A stretch of 64,000 nucleotides of DNA, from assembly GCA_036877525.1 (NCBI GenBank), contig JAZGTH010000001.1:6644001-6708000 (forward strand). Reading direction: 5' to 3'. Positions 32,676 to 44,777 of the stretch are shown piece after piece. The position numbers and the translations under genes were made by a program. The notes beneath the pieces were generated by a model. That model was not told the DNA's origin. It saw nothing but the letters and a program-made list of their open reading frames with translations, and made no database searches. The stretch's first letter is position 1, and each line of letters begins with the position of its first letter. This stretch comes from Chromobotia macracanthus. Taxonomy: Eukaryota > Chordata > Actinopteri > Cypriniformes > Botiidae.

Positions 32676-33420
32676 CTAATCTGTGCACATTTAAATATAC
32701 GTTTTAGAATTACTCTGTTAATCAAGATTACATGTATCTGTGTTTAGCATCTATGAGTTGCATTTTTGATATCCTGTACATTAGTGTCCATAATATTTTG
32801 ATAACTTTGGTTATAGTAATATTATAAAACTTCTAAAGATTTCCACCTTGACATTCAATCAAATTCCATATACCAAACAGCATATTGGAAGACAAAGAGA
32901 GTTAACTTTCCCTCTGAGAGGGCAACCTCTGATGAACCTCTCTCACAACTCTTCAGGGTGTGACATCCTCACCAGTTTAAAGACAAATGTCCAAGAACAC
33001 AAATATTTTATGTCTTTTCCCGTTAGCTGCTGCTTTCTGAGATCAATGATAATGGAAGAGTTAGAGTCTGGGGTGGAGAAAATTCATTACTGTAAAGTGC
33101 AAAATGTGCTATTGAAATGCTAAGAACATCTAGAAAACAGGTTACAAATTCAGAAATAATGAGGAGAAGCTTCTTAAGAGGTTTGAAATAGGAAAAAATT
33201 ATAGGGAAGCTTAGACACATGAACTTTTTAAACTATTTACAGAAAGCTTTGATATTATTGGGTCCTGGATGGTATGTTATAGTGAACTTGAATTGTGACT
33301 TAAAACTTGAAAAAAGGTTCAGTCTCGTAGCGTTTTGGATGTATTCAAGGTTTTATTGGTCAGTTATCACTGTGACGGGTGTTGAGCTCCCTTCAGCTAG
33401 TGTTGCCACTCCTCTGGGGC
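32676..33420. other. Mostly unassigned; short retroviral-leader match
   Basis: About 33018-33065 (GTTAGCTGCTGCTTT, AATGGAAGAGTTAG) resembles 28726-28770, so part may be retroviral leader. Otherwise nothing is recognised. Confidence 0.4.
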
Positions 33421-33422
33421 TA

Positions 33423-34200
33423 ATTTGATTGCCAATAGCTCATGATTCCCGATATCATAGTTCTGCTCCGCTGGGGTAAGCTTCTTTGAGTAAAATGTTC
33501 AGGGATGGTGAAGTGGAGAATCTCTGTGGTATTGGGACAGCACAGCTTCGACTCCGACAGTGGAGGTGTTGATTTCCATAACAAAGGGGAAATGAGGGTC
33601 AGGGTGTATGCAGATCGTAGTTGTGCAAAAGGCCTGCTTAAGTTTTTCAAAGGAAGTTATAGCTTCGGGGTTCCAGGACAGAGACATTACGGAGCAAGGA
33701 GATGAGAGGGGCCTTTAAGGGAACTGAAGTGCTGATAAACCAATGATAGAAATTGGAGAATCCTAGGAATCGTTGGAGTTCCTTAACGGTTTGAGGCCTG
33801 GGCCAGTCATGGATGGCTTGCACCTTCCCCTGGTCCATCTTGGATACTTTCAGGACTGAGGACATATCCGAGTAACTGAATGGTGGTTTTGTGGAACTCG
33901 CATTTCTCAAGTTTAAGGTAGAGTTGGTAAACCCTCAGCTGCTGGAGGACCTGCTCAACGTGGTGGCGATGTTGGGTAAGGTTCTGGGAGTAGATCAGGA
34001 TGTCATCTATGTAGACAATCACAAATTGATGGAGTAACTCCCAGAACACCTCATTCATAAAGTCTTGGAAGATGGATGGGGAGTTGGGTAGGCCATAGCA
34101 CATGACTTGATATTAAGAGCCTCCTTTATATACTCCTCCATAGCCTTGCATTCTGGGATGGACAGAGGGTACAGTCTACCCTTCGGGAGTTTGACTCCAG
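33423..34200 (-). pseudogene. Gypsy reverse transcriptase / RNase H remnant
   Basis: Minus-strand order: an RT N-terminal flank (AMEEYIKEAL near 34130); then an internal deletion to MCYGLPNSPSIFQDFMNEVF (34103) with the active-site YIDDILIYS near 34010; the thumb QRFLGFSNFYHWFI; and the RNase H start FVMEINTSTVGVEAVLSQYH near 33570, where the catalytic D is replaced by N. Three frames are needed to read it. Confidence 0.85.
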
Positions 34201-34204
34201 GTAC

Positions 34205-34800
34205 ATGTACAGTGCTACAGGTAAAGTTGTTAAGCTGAGAAAAAACACACCTATTATGATAAACATTGAGGGTACAGGTGTATTGGCTGCAGTATGGGTT
34301 GGGCCAGTCTCACAGCCGCTACTTGGCCTTGACATACTGTGTAAACTACCAGACAGTCTGCAGCTGCAGGGGAACACATTAATCTGGCTGAGACAGGTCA
34401 TCCCTGTTGAGAAAAACATGGTTACGAAGGAGAGTGTTCTGTACCCAGGGCACCCTGCTTGGTCGACTGCTCAGAGCCAGTTTGGGCTTATAAAAATGAA
34501 GTAGTGCTAAATTTGGAAAAACTGAATAATTCGAAAAACATCCTCCAGCAGCAACTCACCAATGTGGCCTGTAAAGAAACCAAATGGTAAATGGAGGCTG
34601 ACAATTCACTACAGAACAAGTATGTTGATAAAATGAAACCGTTGGTATCTGATCCTTCTGCTATTTTCTCCTGTGTACCAGCTGATGCTACAATTTCTTC
34701 TGTAATAGACATATCCAGTGGATTTTGGTCAGTGCCCCTTCATGAATCCTGTCAGGATTGGTTCAGTTTTACATGCAATGGGCAAAAATACACATAGAAA
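34205..34800 (+). pseudogene. Retrovirus-like protease to RT remnant
   Basis: A protease-end-like stretch includes PVSQPLLGLDILCKLP (34298-34345). The start of RT follows, with PVKKPNGKWRLT at about 34565 and VIDISSGFWSVPLHESCQDW at 34706-34765. Frame breaks lie between. It is cut at about 34800. The lineage is retrovirus-like, perhaps the same family as the 28-31 kb provirus that lacks these parts, but this cannot be proven here. Confidence 0.65.
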
Positions 34801-34896
34801 AGATAACAGTGTCTTTCTCTTTTGAGAAAGACACTGAAATGTGTCCTCTTACAGTCAGCAGCACAGCACCACAAATTCAGGTGACAAGTGTGGAGT

Positions 34897-35378
34897 TGTA
34901 ATGATGAGTGTGACACATGAGGATCCATTTGCAGCATTTATTTGAGATACAGACAGGTAGGATTGAGCAACAGTAAACAGGTTAATCAGAGGCAAGGCAG
35001 AGGCATAAACATAGAACAGGCACGGGTCGTGGCAGGCAGCAAACAATCATAAACCAAAGAAGAGTCCAGTAATCAAGGCAGGCAGCAAACAGGCAAAACG
35101 AGTTAAACAATCCAATATCAAAAAATACATGTATCAAAATATCAAAACACAGGTAATCAAAACCACTCAGAAACGTTGCTGGGGCAAAACAAGACTTGCC
35201 ACTGCATGTGAGACTGGGGTTTATATACTGTGTAAAATGAGTGTCAGGTGTAGGAGAAAGTAATCAATCCAAGGAATGTTGCATTAGGGGAAACATAGTT
35301 AGAATCAGCAGTCAATATTCTGGAGACGGTTCCCTCTGGTGGTGTGGATGAGGTACAGCACGGACCTCCCCCATAACA
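34897..35378 (-). repeat. Solo LTR (Gypsy type), minus strand
   Basis: On the minus strand it starts TGTTATGGGGGAGGTCC and ends with GCAAATGGATCCTCATGTG, then CATTACA. Flanks GGAGT (34892-34896) and GAAGT (35379-35383) are an imperfect 5-bp duplication. Same family as 11204-11807. Confidence 0.8.
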
Positions 35379-35499
35379 GAAGTATTTTACTAATCAGATT
35401 ATAAATAAATCAGGTATAGTTAAAAGGGAATATAGCCATTTATGTTAAACTCTTATTTTACTACTATAGTCACAGTGTATCTGTATGTAGGCTGGAAAA

Positions 35500-35823
35500 T
35501 GTCCAGACATGCTCTTCTTAAGGGAATGCATGTGGTGAGGCCCCTGACTCCCTTTTAAATAACAAAGTAGTAAATCTATTGTATGGAATGTACTGCCCTC
35601 CCTTGCAGCAGATGTATGTAGTAAAACTATTGTATAGAAGGTACTGCCCTCCTGGGTAGCAGATGTATATATAAAAATGATTGTAAGAATGAGAAGCGCA
35701 GCTCTGAAGTTGCACTGCAGACCAACTCGGCTTTATATCCCTGATAATAAAGTCTATCTTTTGGCATCAAAACCCTGAAGAATTTGAGTGATCCTTCTAA
35801 GAGGTGGAAGAAACCACAACACA
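35500..35823 (+). repeat. Possible retroviral LTR with tandem repeat in U3
   Basis: Runs from TGTCCAGACATG to CCACAACACA with a polyadenylation-type AATAAA at about 35747 and a TATA-like TTATAT just before it. Two 51-base units lie at 35567-35617 and 35618-35668, about 86% identical. No partner LTR was found in the window. Confidence 0.35.
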
Positions 35824-35978
35824 AGCTTGATGCATCACCATGGAAACCACAACATTATATAACAGTAAGTTAAAATCTGCCATTAAAAATTCACTCCAGG
35901 GGAATAGTTTGGATTTGTTAGTCTGTTCATTCCCTAGCCTGATGGAACCGTTGGTTCTGCATTGATTACCATAAGGTA

Positions 35979-36136
35979 TAGTGCATCCAGAAATTATTGA
36001 CAGTGCTTCAGCTTTATCTACGTTTTATGTTACAGCCTTATTCCAAAACGGATCAAATTCATTATTTTCCTCAAAATTCTACAAACAATACCTTATAATG
36101 ACAATGTGTAAGAAGTTAGTTCTTTAAAATCTTTGC

Positions 36137-36167
<31 letters not shown>

Positions 36168-36973
36168 CAAACACGTACATGTAGAATTCATAGCCTTTGC
36201 TCAATACTAGCGCCTGTTGAAGCACCTTCCACAGCAATTACAGCCTCAAGTCTTTTTGAATATGATGCTACAAGCTTGGCACAACTATTTTTGGGGTGTT
36301 TCTCCCATTCTTCTTAGAAGGACCTCTCAAGCTTCATGAGATTGGATAAGGGCGCATCAGTGCACAGCCATTTTCAGCTCTCTCCAGAGATGTTCAATCA
36401 TGTTGAAGTCTGGGCTCAGTTTGGCCGGGCAGCCTATTCTAGGAAAAGTCCTGGTGGTTCCAAACTTCTTTCATTTATAGATGATGGAGCCACAATGCTC
36501 ATTGGGACCTTCAATGCTGCAGAAATGTTTCTGTACCCTTCCCCAGATCTGTGCCTTGATACAATCCTGTCTCTGAGGTCTATAGACAATTCCTTGGACT
36601 TTATGGCTTGGTTTGTGCTCCGGGACCTTTTATAGAGAGGTGTGACCTTTTCCATATCATGTCCAATCAACTGAATTTACCACAGGTGGACTCCAATCAA
36701 ACTGTAGAAACATCTCAAGGATGATCAGTGAAAACAGGATGCACCTGAGCTCAATTTTGAGTGTCATGGCAAAGGCTGTGAATACTTATGTTCATGTGTT
36801 TTTTTTTTAATTAAATTTGCAAAGATTTCAAACAAACTTCTTTCACGTTTTCACGTTATGGGGTATTGTTTGTAGAATTTTGAGGAAAAAAAGAATTGTA
36901 TCCATTTTGGAATAAGACTGTAACATAAAATGTGGAAAAGGTGAAGCGCTGTGTATACTTTTCAGATGCACTG
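35979..36973 (-). mobile_element. Internally deleted Tc1-like element
   Basis: Terminal inverted repeats: left TAGTGCATCCAGAAA..., right ...GATGCACTG, each bordered by TA (35977-35978 and 36974-36975). Both subterminal arms share TTACAGCCTTATTCCAAAA and CTCAAAATTCTACAAACAATACC in inverted form. On the minus strand 36434-36610 encodes a Tc1 DNA-binding N-terminus (LSIDLRDRIVSRHRSGEGYR). The catalytic part is deleted, so it is non-autonomous. A run of 26 A lies at 36142-36167. Confidence 0.85.
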
Positions 36974-38510
36974 TACACACCACCCATGGCATTTTCTACT
37001 TTAATGTTAATGGATTTATAAATCAAATAAAAAACAAATAAATTCCAATGGCACATTGTTACAAAGCAGCTGTACAAATGAAACAAATACAAAGATATTT
37101 AACAGTGAAAAAATCCCAGTAAGAACCCCTGAAGATTCCATAAAGCGCTGTCGCAAAGTTTTACAGCTTGTAAAAGATGGCTTCAGTAAAGCTGTAGCAT
37201 ACAATAAAATGATTGTTGACAACAATACCATTGTCATACAATAGGCAACAGCAAACTCTTTTGTGATATTTGTTTTGCCTCACTCAGCTTAATGTGGAAG
37301 TGATAAGGATGTTAAAATAGAGCAGTGTTCTGCTTGATATTTCCAAAACATGAGATGCAATAATTAACAGTAATTACAGTACAAGCAGTGTGTTACATTA
37401 CTATGGATTTTAATGTAATTGTTGGTTATAGCATGTTTGGAGACTTTTACAATGCTCAAGGTTCTAAAAATTTAGTCTGTTTGCATTGGCAATCAATATT
37501 TTTACATGTGGATGTACATTGTTTTTTATTTTGTTCCATTAAAGATGTTTTTACTTTTGAATTTTGACAGCAAATATTATTTTGTCTTTGGATATACTAT
37601 TGCTGCAAAGCAAGGATAACATTGGTTCATGTTTAATTGTTTCAGAGAATTATTTAAATGTTAATGATATAAATGCAAAATCATGTCATGACTTTACAAT
37701 ATTGGCTAAGTACTGATACTCTAACATCAACGGATATCATGCCATGACTTACTTGAAGGGGCACATCTTTACTAGCTCATTAGTAACTACTCATACATGG
37801 ATATAAACTTATGACTTTATCATCATGCCATGACTTTTCATTATCACTTAGTGCACTCAGATTGTGTAATTCTATTTAATGGCTTGTAAATGGCAAGTTC
37901 TGAGTGGCATGAGCAATGTGCACGGACCTTTGAGAGGCACTGATCCAAAACATAAAACATGAGCAATATTACAAGAAAGAAATGGATGACTTTATAGTGG
38001 TTCAAAACACCAGAAAAAATCTTACAGAACACTGATTTAAAATGTTAATAGATATGGGGGCTGCTTAATGGATACACTACTGCATTATTTGCACATATGT
38101 GGGCAGATGAGCAGTGCAATAGCCACCCAGAGTTTTTTTAGTGCATCTTTCTACTTTGACCTAGTTTACCCCATCTGTTAATTAATACATTAACTAACAC
38201 ACATGTACTTAAGGTGTTCATTATTCATGTAATAATTCATAAAAATGCATTACTCAGATTGATGAGGCTTGATACGGTGTTGTATGGATCATGAACTCCT
38301 TGACTATCAGTGAGATATGCAGTTTTGCAAGAGTTAAAGAGGTTAGAATCTGAAGGGAACATAAAAAAGTAGAGTAATTTTCTTGGCTGTGCCCGCTGGT
38401 GGGCATTCATAAGACATCAAACAAAGCTGTTGTTGTAGACAGTCAGCCTTTTTCCACACACTGAGGAAGTTTTTTACAGAACTATGTGGGGCATCTATAT
38501 TCTCCACAAC
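36974..38510. other. Intergenic, nothing recognised
   Basis: AT-rich, no supported ORF or repeat boundary. Confidence 0.5.
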
Positions 38511-38511
38511 A

Positions 38512-38564
38512 GAAAAGACACCCAGAAAAGACACCCAGAAAAGACACCCAGAAAAGACACCCAG
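38512..38564 (+). repeat. 13-bp minisatellite, about 4 copies
   Basis: Near-perfect tandem units of CCCAGAAAAGACA. Confidence 0.9.
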
Positions 38565-39307
38565 ATTCTTGGCTAATGAAGCAGGCTTTATAGAACACCC
38601 ATCAAGACAGTGTTCTAGGTTGTTCCGTGTGGAAGATTTTGGTACAATAAACCAAAAACTTCTGTTTCGTCTGAATTTAGTAGTAGAAAGTTACTAGTCA
38701 TTCAAGTTTTTATATCGACCATACATTATACGTTATAACTGGAATCGATCAGATAAATATGATTTCAAGAGTGCCAGTGCAGTTCTCTTTATGCCAACAT
38801 AATTTTCAAGCCTATTTAAGAATACTCTGGTCAATGGTGTCAAAAGGTGCTCAGTAGTGAAGTAACACTAAAAGAGAGATGCAGCCACAATTGGCCAACA
38901 AAAGCAAATCATTTGTCACTGATGAGAGCAGTCTTTGTACTATGATGTGGTCTAAATCCTGACTTCTCGCAGATACCATTTCTTTCCAGGAATTAACTTA
39001 TTTGTGAAGACACCACCTTTTCCAATATTTTTTAAATAAAAGGTCAATTTGAGATGGGTCTGTAATTTACTAGTTCCCTGGGATCAAGTTGTGTTTTTTA
39101 AATAAGGGGTCTGATAACAGCAAGTTTGTAAGGTTTTGGGACATATCCCAACACCAATGATGAATTAATTATCATTTCAGGAAACATCTCTTTCAGCAGC
39201 CTATTAGGTATAGGATCTAGCATACGTTATTGATTTGGATGATTTAATTATTTTTGACAGTTCGTCCCTATCTATAGTAGTTGTTCTTTGGACAAATTAT
39301 GATTTCT

Positions 39308-39754
39308 TGGAGTCCAGATCTAGATTCATGCTCTGTGTCTTTGTGACCTGTGGAAGCACATGGCTATTGTTTGTTTACTTTGAGCCATGTGCTCTCCTGT
39401 CTCATGTCTTGACCCCACCATCTTGTTACCTTGTTTATCATCCCATCATTGGTTCAATCCCTACACCTGCCTGCCTTGTTTGCTTTCCTTTTAACTGCCC
39501 TTGTGTTTGCTGACTTGTACTGGTGTGTTGTATCTTGTTTCCTGTTTCTGATGTTCTTGTTGCTGATGTTTCCTGAACTGTTTTGAAGTTTTCTGAGCTC
39601 AACTATATAGATTTATCTAGTCTTGTTCTTGTTTTGTTATCTGTAGTCTTGTTTTGGTTCTTGTTTTGCCCCCTCGTGGGTGTTTTTGTTTAATAAAGTT
39701 TATTTGTTTAAAAGCTGATCTGCATTTGGGTTATCCTTCATCGTGTCCTTGACA
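39308..39754 (+). repeat. Solo LTR
   Basis: Starts TGGAGTCCAGATCTAGATTCATGC, contains TATATAG near 39605 and AATAAAG near 39693, and ends CATCGTGTCCTTGACA. A related fragment is at 45014-45172. I could not see a clean target duplication. Confidence 0.7.
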
Positions 39755-40020
39755 CTTTGATATTGGCAACTGTCAGAAGCAATTGACGCTTTGTCTTTTG
39801 TATTAAATGAATATCTAGGGTTGTGTTTATTTACTTCTAAAAGTAAGCAGATCTGGATTTTTTAAGGCCTTTCTGTAATTTGAAACACTCTCCTTCCATG
39901 CTGTATGGAATACCTCCAGTTTTGTTTGCTTCCAATTACGCTCAATTTTCCGGGCTGCTCTTTTTAGGGTGTGGGTATGCGTGTGATATCATGGCATTGG
40001 GCTGCTGTACTTTATCTTCT

Positions 40021-40554
40021 TTAAGTGTAGAGGAGCAACTTCGTCTCTAACACCTTTGTAAAGGTGTTGTTAGAGAAGAGGGAGTTCACATTTTCTATTG
40101 AGCTAACAAGGTTTTCAAAGTTATCTGTTATGCTAAGGAACTGAGACAGTTCAGGTAAATTGCTGATAAAGCAATCTTTAGTGACAGAAGTTATTGTTCT
40201 AATGTATTTGTAGCAAGGAGATGATTTTGCAACCATAAATAAATTTATTATACAGGATACCAAATGGTGATCTGAAATGTCTTCGCTCTGCTGCAGTATG
40301 TTAATGTCATCAACATTTACACCATAGGACAGTATTAAATCTAAGGTATGACAATGAGTGCCTGACGTATTGTGAGATACAGTGTTCAAAATGTCTTTGA
40401 AAGCTAACCCCAATGCATCTTTTTTATTATCCACATGGATGTTAAAATCACCAACAATTAAGACTTGATCTGTGGCCAATACTACTTTTGATAAAAAGTC
40501 ATCTTTGGGTAGCTGTGAAAGTATTCCCATAAAGTGCAGCAACACCTCCCCCAT
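40021..40554 (-). pseudogene. LINE AP-endonuclease fragment (177 aa open)
   Basis: An open frame with the endonuclease core motifs VLIVGDFNIHVDN, HCHTLDLILSYGV and the catalytic SDHHLVSCI. The N-terminal third (the ITETW block) and the following RT are not in frame, so this is a fragment although uninterrupted over 530 bases. Confidence 0.85.
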
Positions 40555-40560
40555 TGCCTT

Positions 40561-41150
40561 TTAGACGAGGCTCATGCTTATAACAGTTATTTTGGGGAAT
40601 AGACTAATTTAATATAATGTAATTGTCTTATTTTAGCCATGTTTAGACAGGCAGAGCACATCTAGGTTATGATCTGTGATTATATCATTAACAAAAATCA
40701 CTTTGTATGGAGTTAATTTTCTGTTCTGCAAACCAAGTCTTTTTAATTGTTTGTTGTTTATGGGGGGTTTCGTATTTACCAGTCAGGGGGAAAGACAGTG
40801 TCTAAATGATAATATTTAGATGATTCTATGTGTTGTAAATTATATGACATCTATGATTATATATGATTATATGACGTGACGGCTAGCAGACGGTTGGTTA
40901 GGCCAGTCTGTCTGCTTCCTGACCTGTGCTCCAGTTAGTCAAATATTAGTAGTATTAATAACAGGACTGTGTCAGATTTCTAGACAAATAAGCAGCACCT
41001 ACCCTAGAAGGATGAAGACCATCTCTTTTCAACAGGTCAGGTTTACCCCAAAAACTTTTCCAATTATCTATGTCATGATGCACAGTCCTTGCATTTTTTC
41101 CTCTACTTGCAGACTGGTGTTCCAAATTTATACCTAATTATGCAACATTG
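40561..41150. other. No gene recognised
   Basis: Between the LINE endonuclease and the Gypsy remnant; probably LINE 5' sequence, not proven. Confidence 0.4.
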
Positions 41151-41189
41151 GTGAAACCTTTCCTTCACTGCTCTGAAAGTCTACTGTTT

Positions 41190-42310
41190 TTTGCTGGAAA
41201 GATTAATATTTCAGCTGTTTGAAACATCTCATCACTGCCCAGCACTTGTATTGTTTGATTCTTCTTTACCAACAACAGTCACTACAGATGCTTCAGGTTA
41301 TGGCATTGGTGCTGTGCTTACCCAGTGTCATAGTACTACCAGAACAGTCACCTTTGCAGTTAGAACTGCAAAAGGAAGGCAGTACTTTACAACAGAAAAG
41401 GGGGCCTTGTCATGTGTTTGGGTGACTAATAAAACAACAAACCTACCTCTGGGTCCGCCACTTTACTCTTTGTACTGACCACAGTTTTTTACCTACACTG
41501 TTTTCCACAAAGCGTATTAGACATGTAGGCATGAGAATTGCTCAATTGTCTGCACACCTCTTGTAAAATATATTCCTGGCCAAGACAATTAAACAATATG
41601 TACTGTCTCCTGAATGCCACCGTTATCGTATAGCAGCTTAAGTCTATATGTGATGCTATTTTTCAACAGGTAAAGGCTTCATTGAAAAGGCATGGCCTTA
41701 TAGTGCAAAATGCTCAGCTATATATATTACCGTCTTTGTAATGTCATTTATGGCACACATTGAGTAATCATTGCAGAAGCATTCATCTATTTCAAAGTTC
41801 ATCCAGTTGGCACATGCCACTCATCAAGGGACAGTGTGTGCAAGGCAGAGACCAAGAGATTTGTATTTGTGGTCTGGCATGGATTGTCAAGTGTAAAATA
41901 CCATCAGATCATGTTCCACCTACCCTAGAGCATGATAAAACTGCTATTACCCATGCAGACCCACTGTCATTTGCCTACAGCAACAACTGAACAATTAGGG
42001 AATACTGGCTATTGATGTAGTTTGGCCCTTAAATAATTCTTCCCAAGGATGTCACTTTGCTATGACACTCATTGATTCTTACAGTAAATGGCCAGAGATT
42101 GCATTTGCACCTGACGTTACTTCTGCAACTGTTGTGAAGTTCCTGTATGCTGTGTTCAGCTGTGAAACCCACCTGAACTTGTAACCGACAATGGTTCACA
42201 ATTCATTTTGGCTGACTTTGACACATTCCTAACATTCCCAGCATGTGCAAGGTCTTTAAAACAACTTGAGCATCAAAACAACTTCAACAAATCATTCAAC
42301 AGTCACAGAA
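41190..42310 (+). pseudogene. Gypsy RNase H and integrase remnant
   Basis: RNase H with TVTTDASGYGIGAVLTQCHS (41275-41335), then CVWVTNKTTNLPLGPPLYSLY and the start of the TDH block. The integrase zinc region is degraded near 41740-41850. Core pieces LIDSYSKWPEIAFAPDVTSA near 42070 and an LVTDNGSQF-type block near 42180 are broken by frameshifts. It ends near 42310, where a LINE tail begins. Confidence 0.8.
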
Positions 42311-42344
42311 CAACATGATTTGATGGACATTTTTTGTAAACTTA

Positions 42345-42940
42345 CCATTATACACCTACCTCTAGCATTGTTAGCTTCGCTACTTTGTTCCCTGCATCGT
42401 CACAGCAGTGTGCTGTTATAGCTGCAATTAGTAACATTATGCTTCTGTTTTTAACATAACACATTACGCTTCTAACATTACGCTATTTCTGTTGGTGACA
42501 TTTCTCATTGCCCGACATATTGTCAGATGTAATTAGTTTCTTATCAATAAATATCTATAAATCATTATAATCAACTCTCTGTCTGTAGAGCCTGGTTTCT
42601 AACAAGGTTTTTCCTCCAGGTATACAGCATGGAGTTTTGGTTCCTTGCCACTGTCACCCTGTTGGCTTGCTTATTAGGAGACTGCTGACATCTAACTTAG
42701 CTTAGGGTTTTGTAAATTGTTAATATTGCTTCTAGCTATATGATATAATTACAGTCCAAAAGACTCTTCTATTTTGCTACTCCTTTGTCTCAAATTGTCT
42801 CACATTCTCTTTTATTGTGTCATTTTCAGGTTTTTCTATTTTCAGGTATATTTCTATTGTATATATTGTATGTATGCATTTTACCTTGTGTTGTGTGGAT
42901 TTCATGGTACTATTGCAAATCCCTTATACCATGAACCTCA
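42345..42940 (+). repeat. LINE 3' tail copy A
   Basis: Closely matches 50380-50960 (CACAGCAGTGTGC, TATAGCTGCAATTAGTAACA, TCTGTTGGT, GGAGTTTTGGTTCCT). Truncated by the LTR fragment that starts at about 42945. Confidence 0.8.
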
Positions 42941-42944
42941 TTAA

Positions 42945-43272
42945 CTCTAGAGTTTATAAACCCCATGCTTTCAGACACTCATTGCAAAGTCTTGTTTTGC
43001 CCCGTCAACATTTCTGAGCATTTACTACTGTTGTTTGGATTACTTGTGTCATTTGGATTACTCGTTGTCATTTGGATTGTTTGCTGCATGCCCTGATTCT
43101 TGGACTGCCTTATGTTTATGTTTGCTTGCTGCCTGCCCCGACCCACGCCTGGTTTACGTTTACTCTTTTGCCTTGTCTCCGTTATACCCGTTTGCTGTTG
43201 CGTTACCCTGTCTGCCTGGTTTACGAATAAAAGCCTGCAAATGGATCCTTATGTGTGTGCCCCTTCGTTACA
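42945..43272 (+). repeat. 5'-truncated Gypsy LTR
   Basis: Matches the second half of the solo LTR at 11204-11807: TTTATAAACCCCATGCTTNCAGACACTC, GTCTTGTTTTGCCCC, GCAAATGGATCCTTATG, ending CTTCGTTACA at 43272. It carries only two TAC units where 11451 has about 21. Confidence 0.85.
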
Positions 43273-43394
43273 GGCAGGGGGGAAGATACAAGGTATTGAA
43301 AAAAACTTATGATAATTTAGGAATGGTATTTGTGATATATTGTTTTATTTTGTTTAATGTTGAATGCAAAAAAGAAAGAAAAAAAATAACGAGA

Positions 43395-43950
43395 CATTGT
43401 GTTGATGACAAAATTAGGGGTTCACTCTTGTGAGCCACAATTGCCTCTGATCTTTATATTAAAGGCCGATGAAAACTGGTGAGTGGGATTGGCATCCCAG
43501 TCTCTGCCCCAGGTATCTGAGTATATAAGAGGGGTTGGCATGCACCACTCATATTTTTGCTGGGGAGCTGGAAGAGGTGCCCTCACAGTATGGTACTCTC
43601 ACAGTGTATCAGCTCAGTACAGTGGCAAGAGGGACACAATGTCTCATTCCCTCCATCAGGAAACAAGAATTACATATATAAACCAAGACATTCCCTTTCT
43701 ATCAGTCACCTGACATTGTGTTGATGATGACACTAGAGGTTCCCTATACGAAGCACCACAGGAGCTGAACTGTGCAACAAGATAAGGCAAAGCGGACACA
43801 AGCAAGCTTTTTCATGCCTTGTAGTGAGTGCTCAGCCTCGTTGTAAACTTCCAGCTTCCAGCAACCTTCTTCCACCCATAGGGAGCAGGCGCTTACCAAA
43901 AGGGGTAAAGCTGGGTCAGCGTTCCTCTTCTTAAGAAGGGTGGAGCACTA
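43395..43950 (+). repeat. Unclassified interspersed repeat (related to 9140-9320)
   Basis: Has CATTGTGTTGATGA at both 43396 and 43713, each followed by GACA...TAGGGGTT or CTAGAGGTTCCCT, and GGTGAGTGGGATTGGCATCCCAGTCTC. The same motifs occur on the minus strand at 9140-9320. No coding domain. Confidence 0.5.
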
Positions 43951-44159
43951 TAGAGACCACATTCTACCAGTGGTATGTGCCATGTGGTAGATACAACTTA
44001 TGGATATAGCTGATGTCAGCTATGTCAGCCATCAGGCTAACATAAACATAAATATAAAAATAAATATAAAATCACCAGACCCAAATAAAAACTTACGTCA
44101 GTACTGTAATTCAAATCATAAATCATAACAGCACTGATTACGACGCTGTAAATCTCTAA

Positions 44160-44640
44160 ACCTTTACATCAAAGTACTGATTGCAGCTGTAACGTGTCAA
44201 AGGAGAAATGACCCTCCTGGTAAGGCTGGGTTCTCCCAAGGTTTTTTCTCCACACAGTCATCATTGAAGTTTAGGTTCCTTGCCTCCGTTGCCATGTTGG
44301 AGTTCTCACTGGGAGTCTGTGGATAACAGATATTTAATACTCCATAGTAGATATCTGACTTTGACATTGATACTTAACAATGATATTGATACTTAACAAT
44401 GTATGTCTATTTATATGTATGTGTGTGTGTATGTACCAAGAGCTCTTGTAAAACCACAACAAATTCCTTGTGTGTTTGCGCACACTTGGCGAATAAAGTT
44501 GATTCTGATATTGACATATCATTGTTACTGTGTATCATTGTATATATTTCCTTGTTTTTTTTCCTTTTTTCCTCCCTGTAAAGCGGCTTTGAGACAATGT
44601 CACGTAAAAGCGCTATACAAATAAAGTTGAATTAAATTAA
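44160..44640 (+). repeat. LINE 3' tail copy B
   Basis: Contains GGCTGGGTTCTCCCAAGG, a GTTTAGGTTCCTTGCC block and the terminal GCGCTATACAAATAAAGTTG. The same pattern is at 60120-60470. Confidence 0.75.
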
Positions 44641-44680
44641 TAATTACTATACAGCTTGGTCCATACAGAATAAGGCATTT

Positions 44681-44682
<2 letters not shown>

Positions 44683-44770
<88 letters not shown>
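44683..44770. repeat. (AT)n microsatellite, 88 bp
   Basis: Pure AT dinucleotide run directly after the AT-rich LINE tail, continuing into ACACACA. The IYIYIY ORFs across it are artefacts. Confidence 0.95.

Positions 44771-44777
<7 letters not shown>

Larger units (their letters stand above)
38600..40560 (-). mobile_element. L2-like LINE remnant split by an LTR
   Basis: The reverse-transcriptase part at 38690-39030 (minus) reads NGICEKSGFRPHH-like, then LINRLENYVGIK-type sequence with breaks. The endonuclease is at 40021-40554. The LTR at 39308-39754 lies between them. RT and endonuclease are in the right order for a minus-strand element. Confidence 0.75.

Noticed and set aside
36336..36635. 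99-residue plus ORF
   Set aside because: Antisense to the Tc1 transposase N-terminus.
38512..38564. Possible CRISPR-like array
   Set aside because: Only a 13-bp tandem repeat with no spacers, and the genome is eukaryotic.
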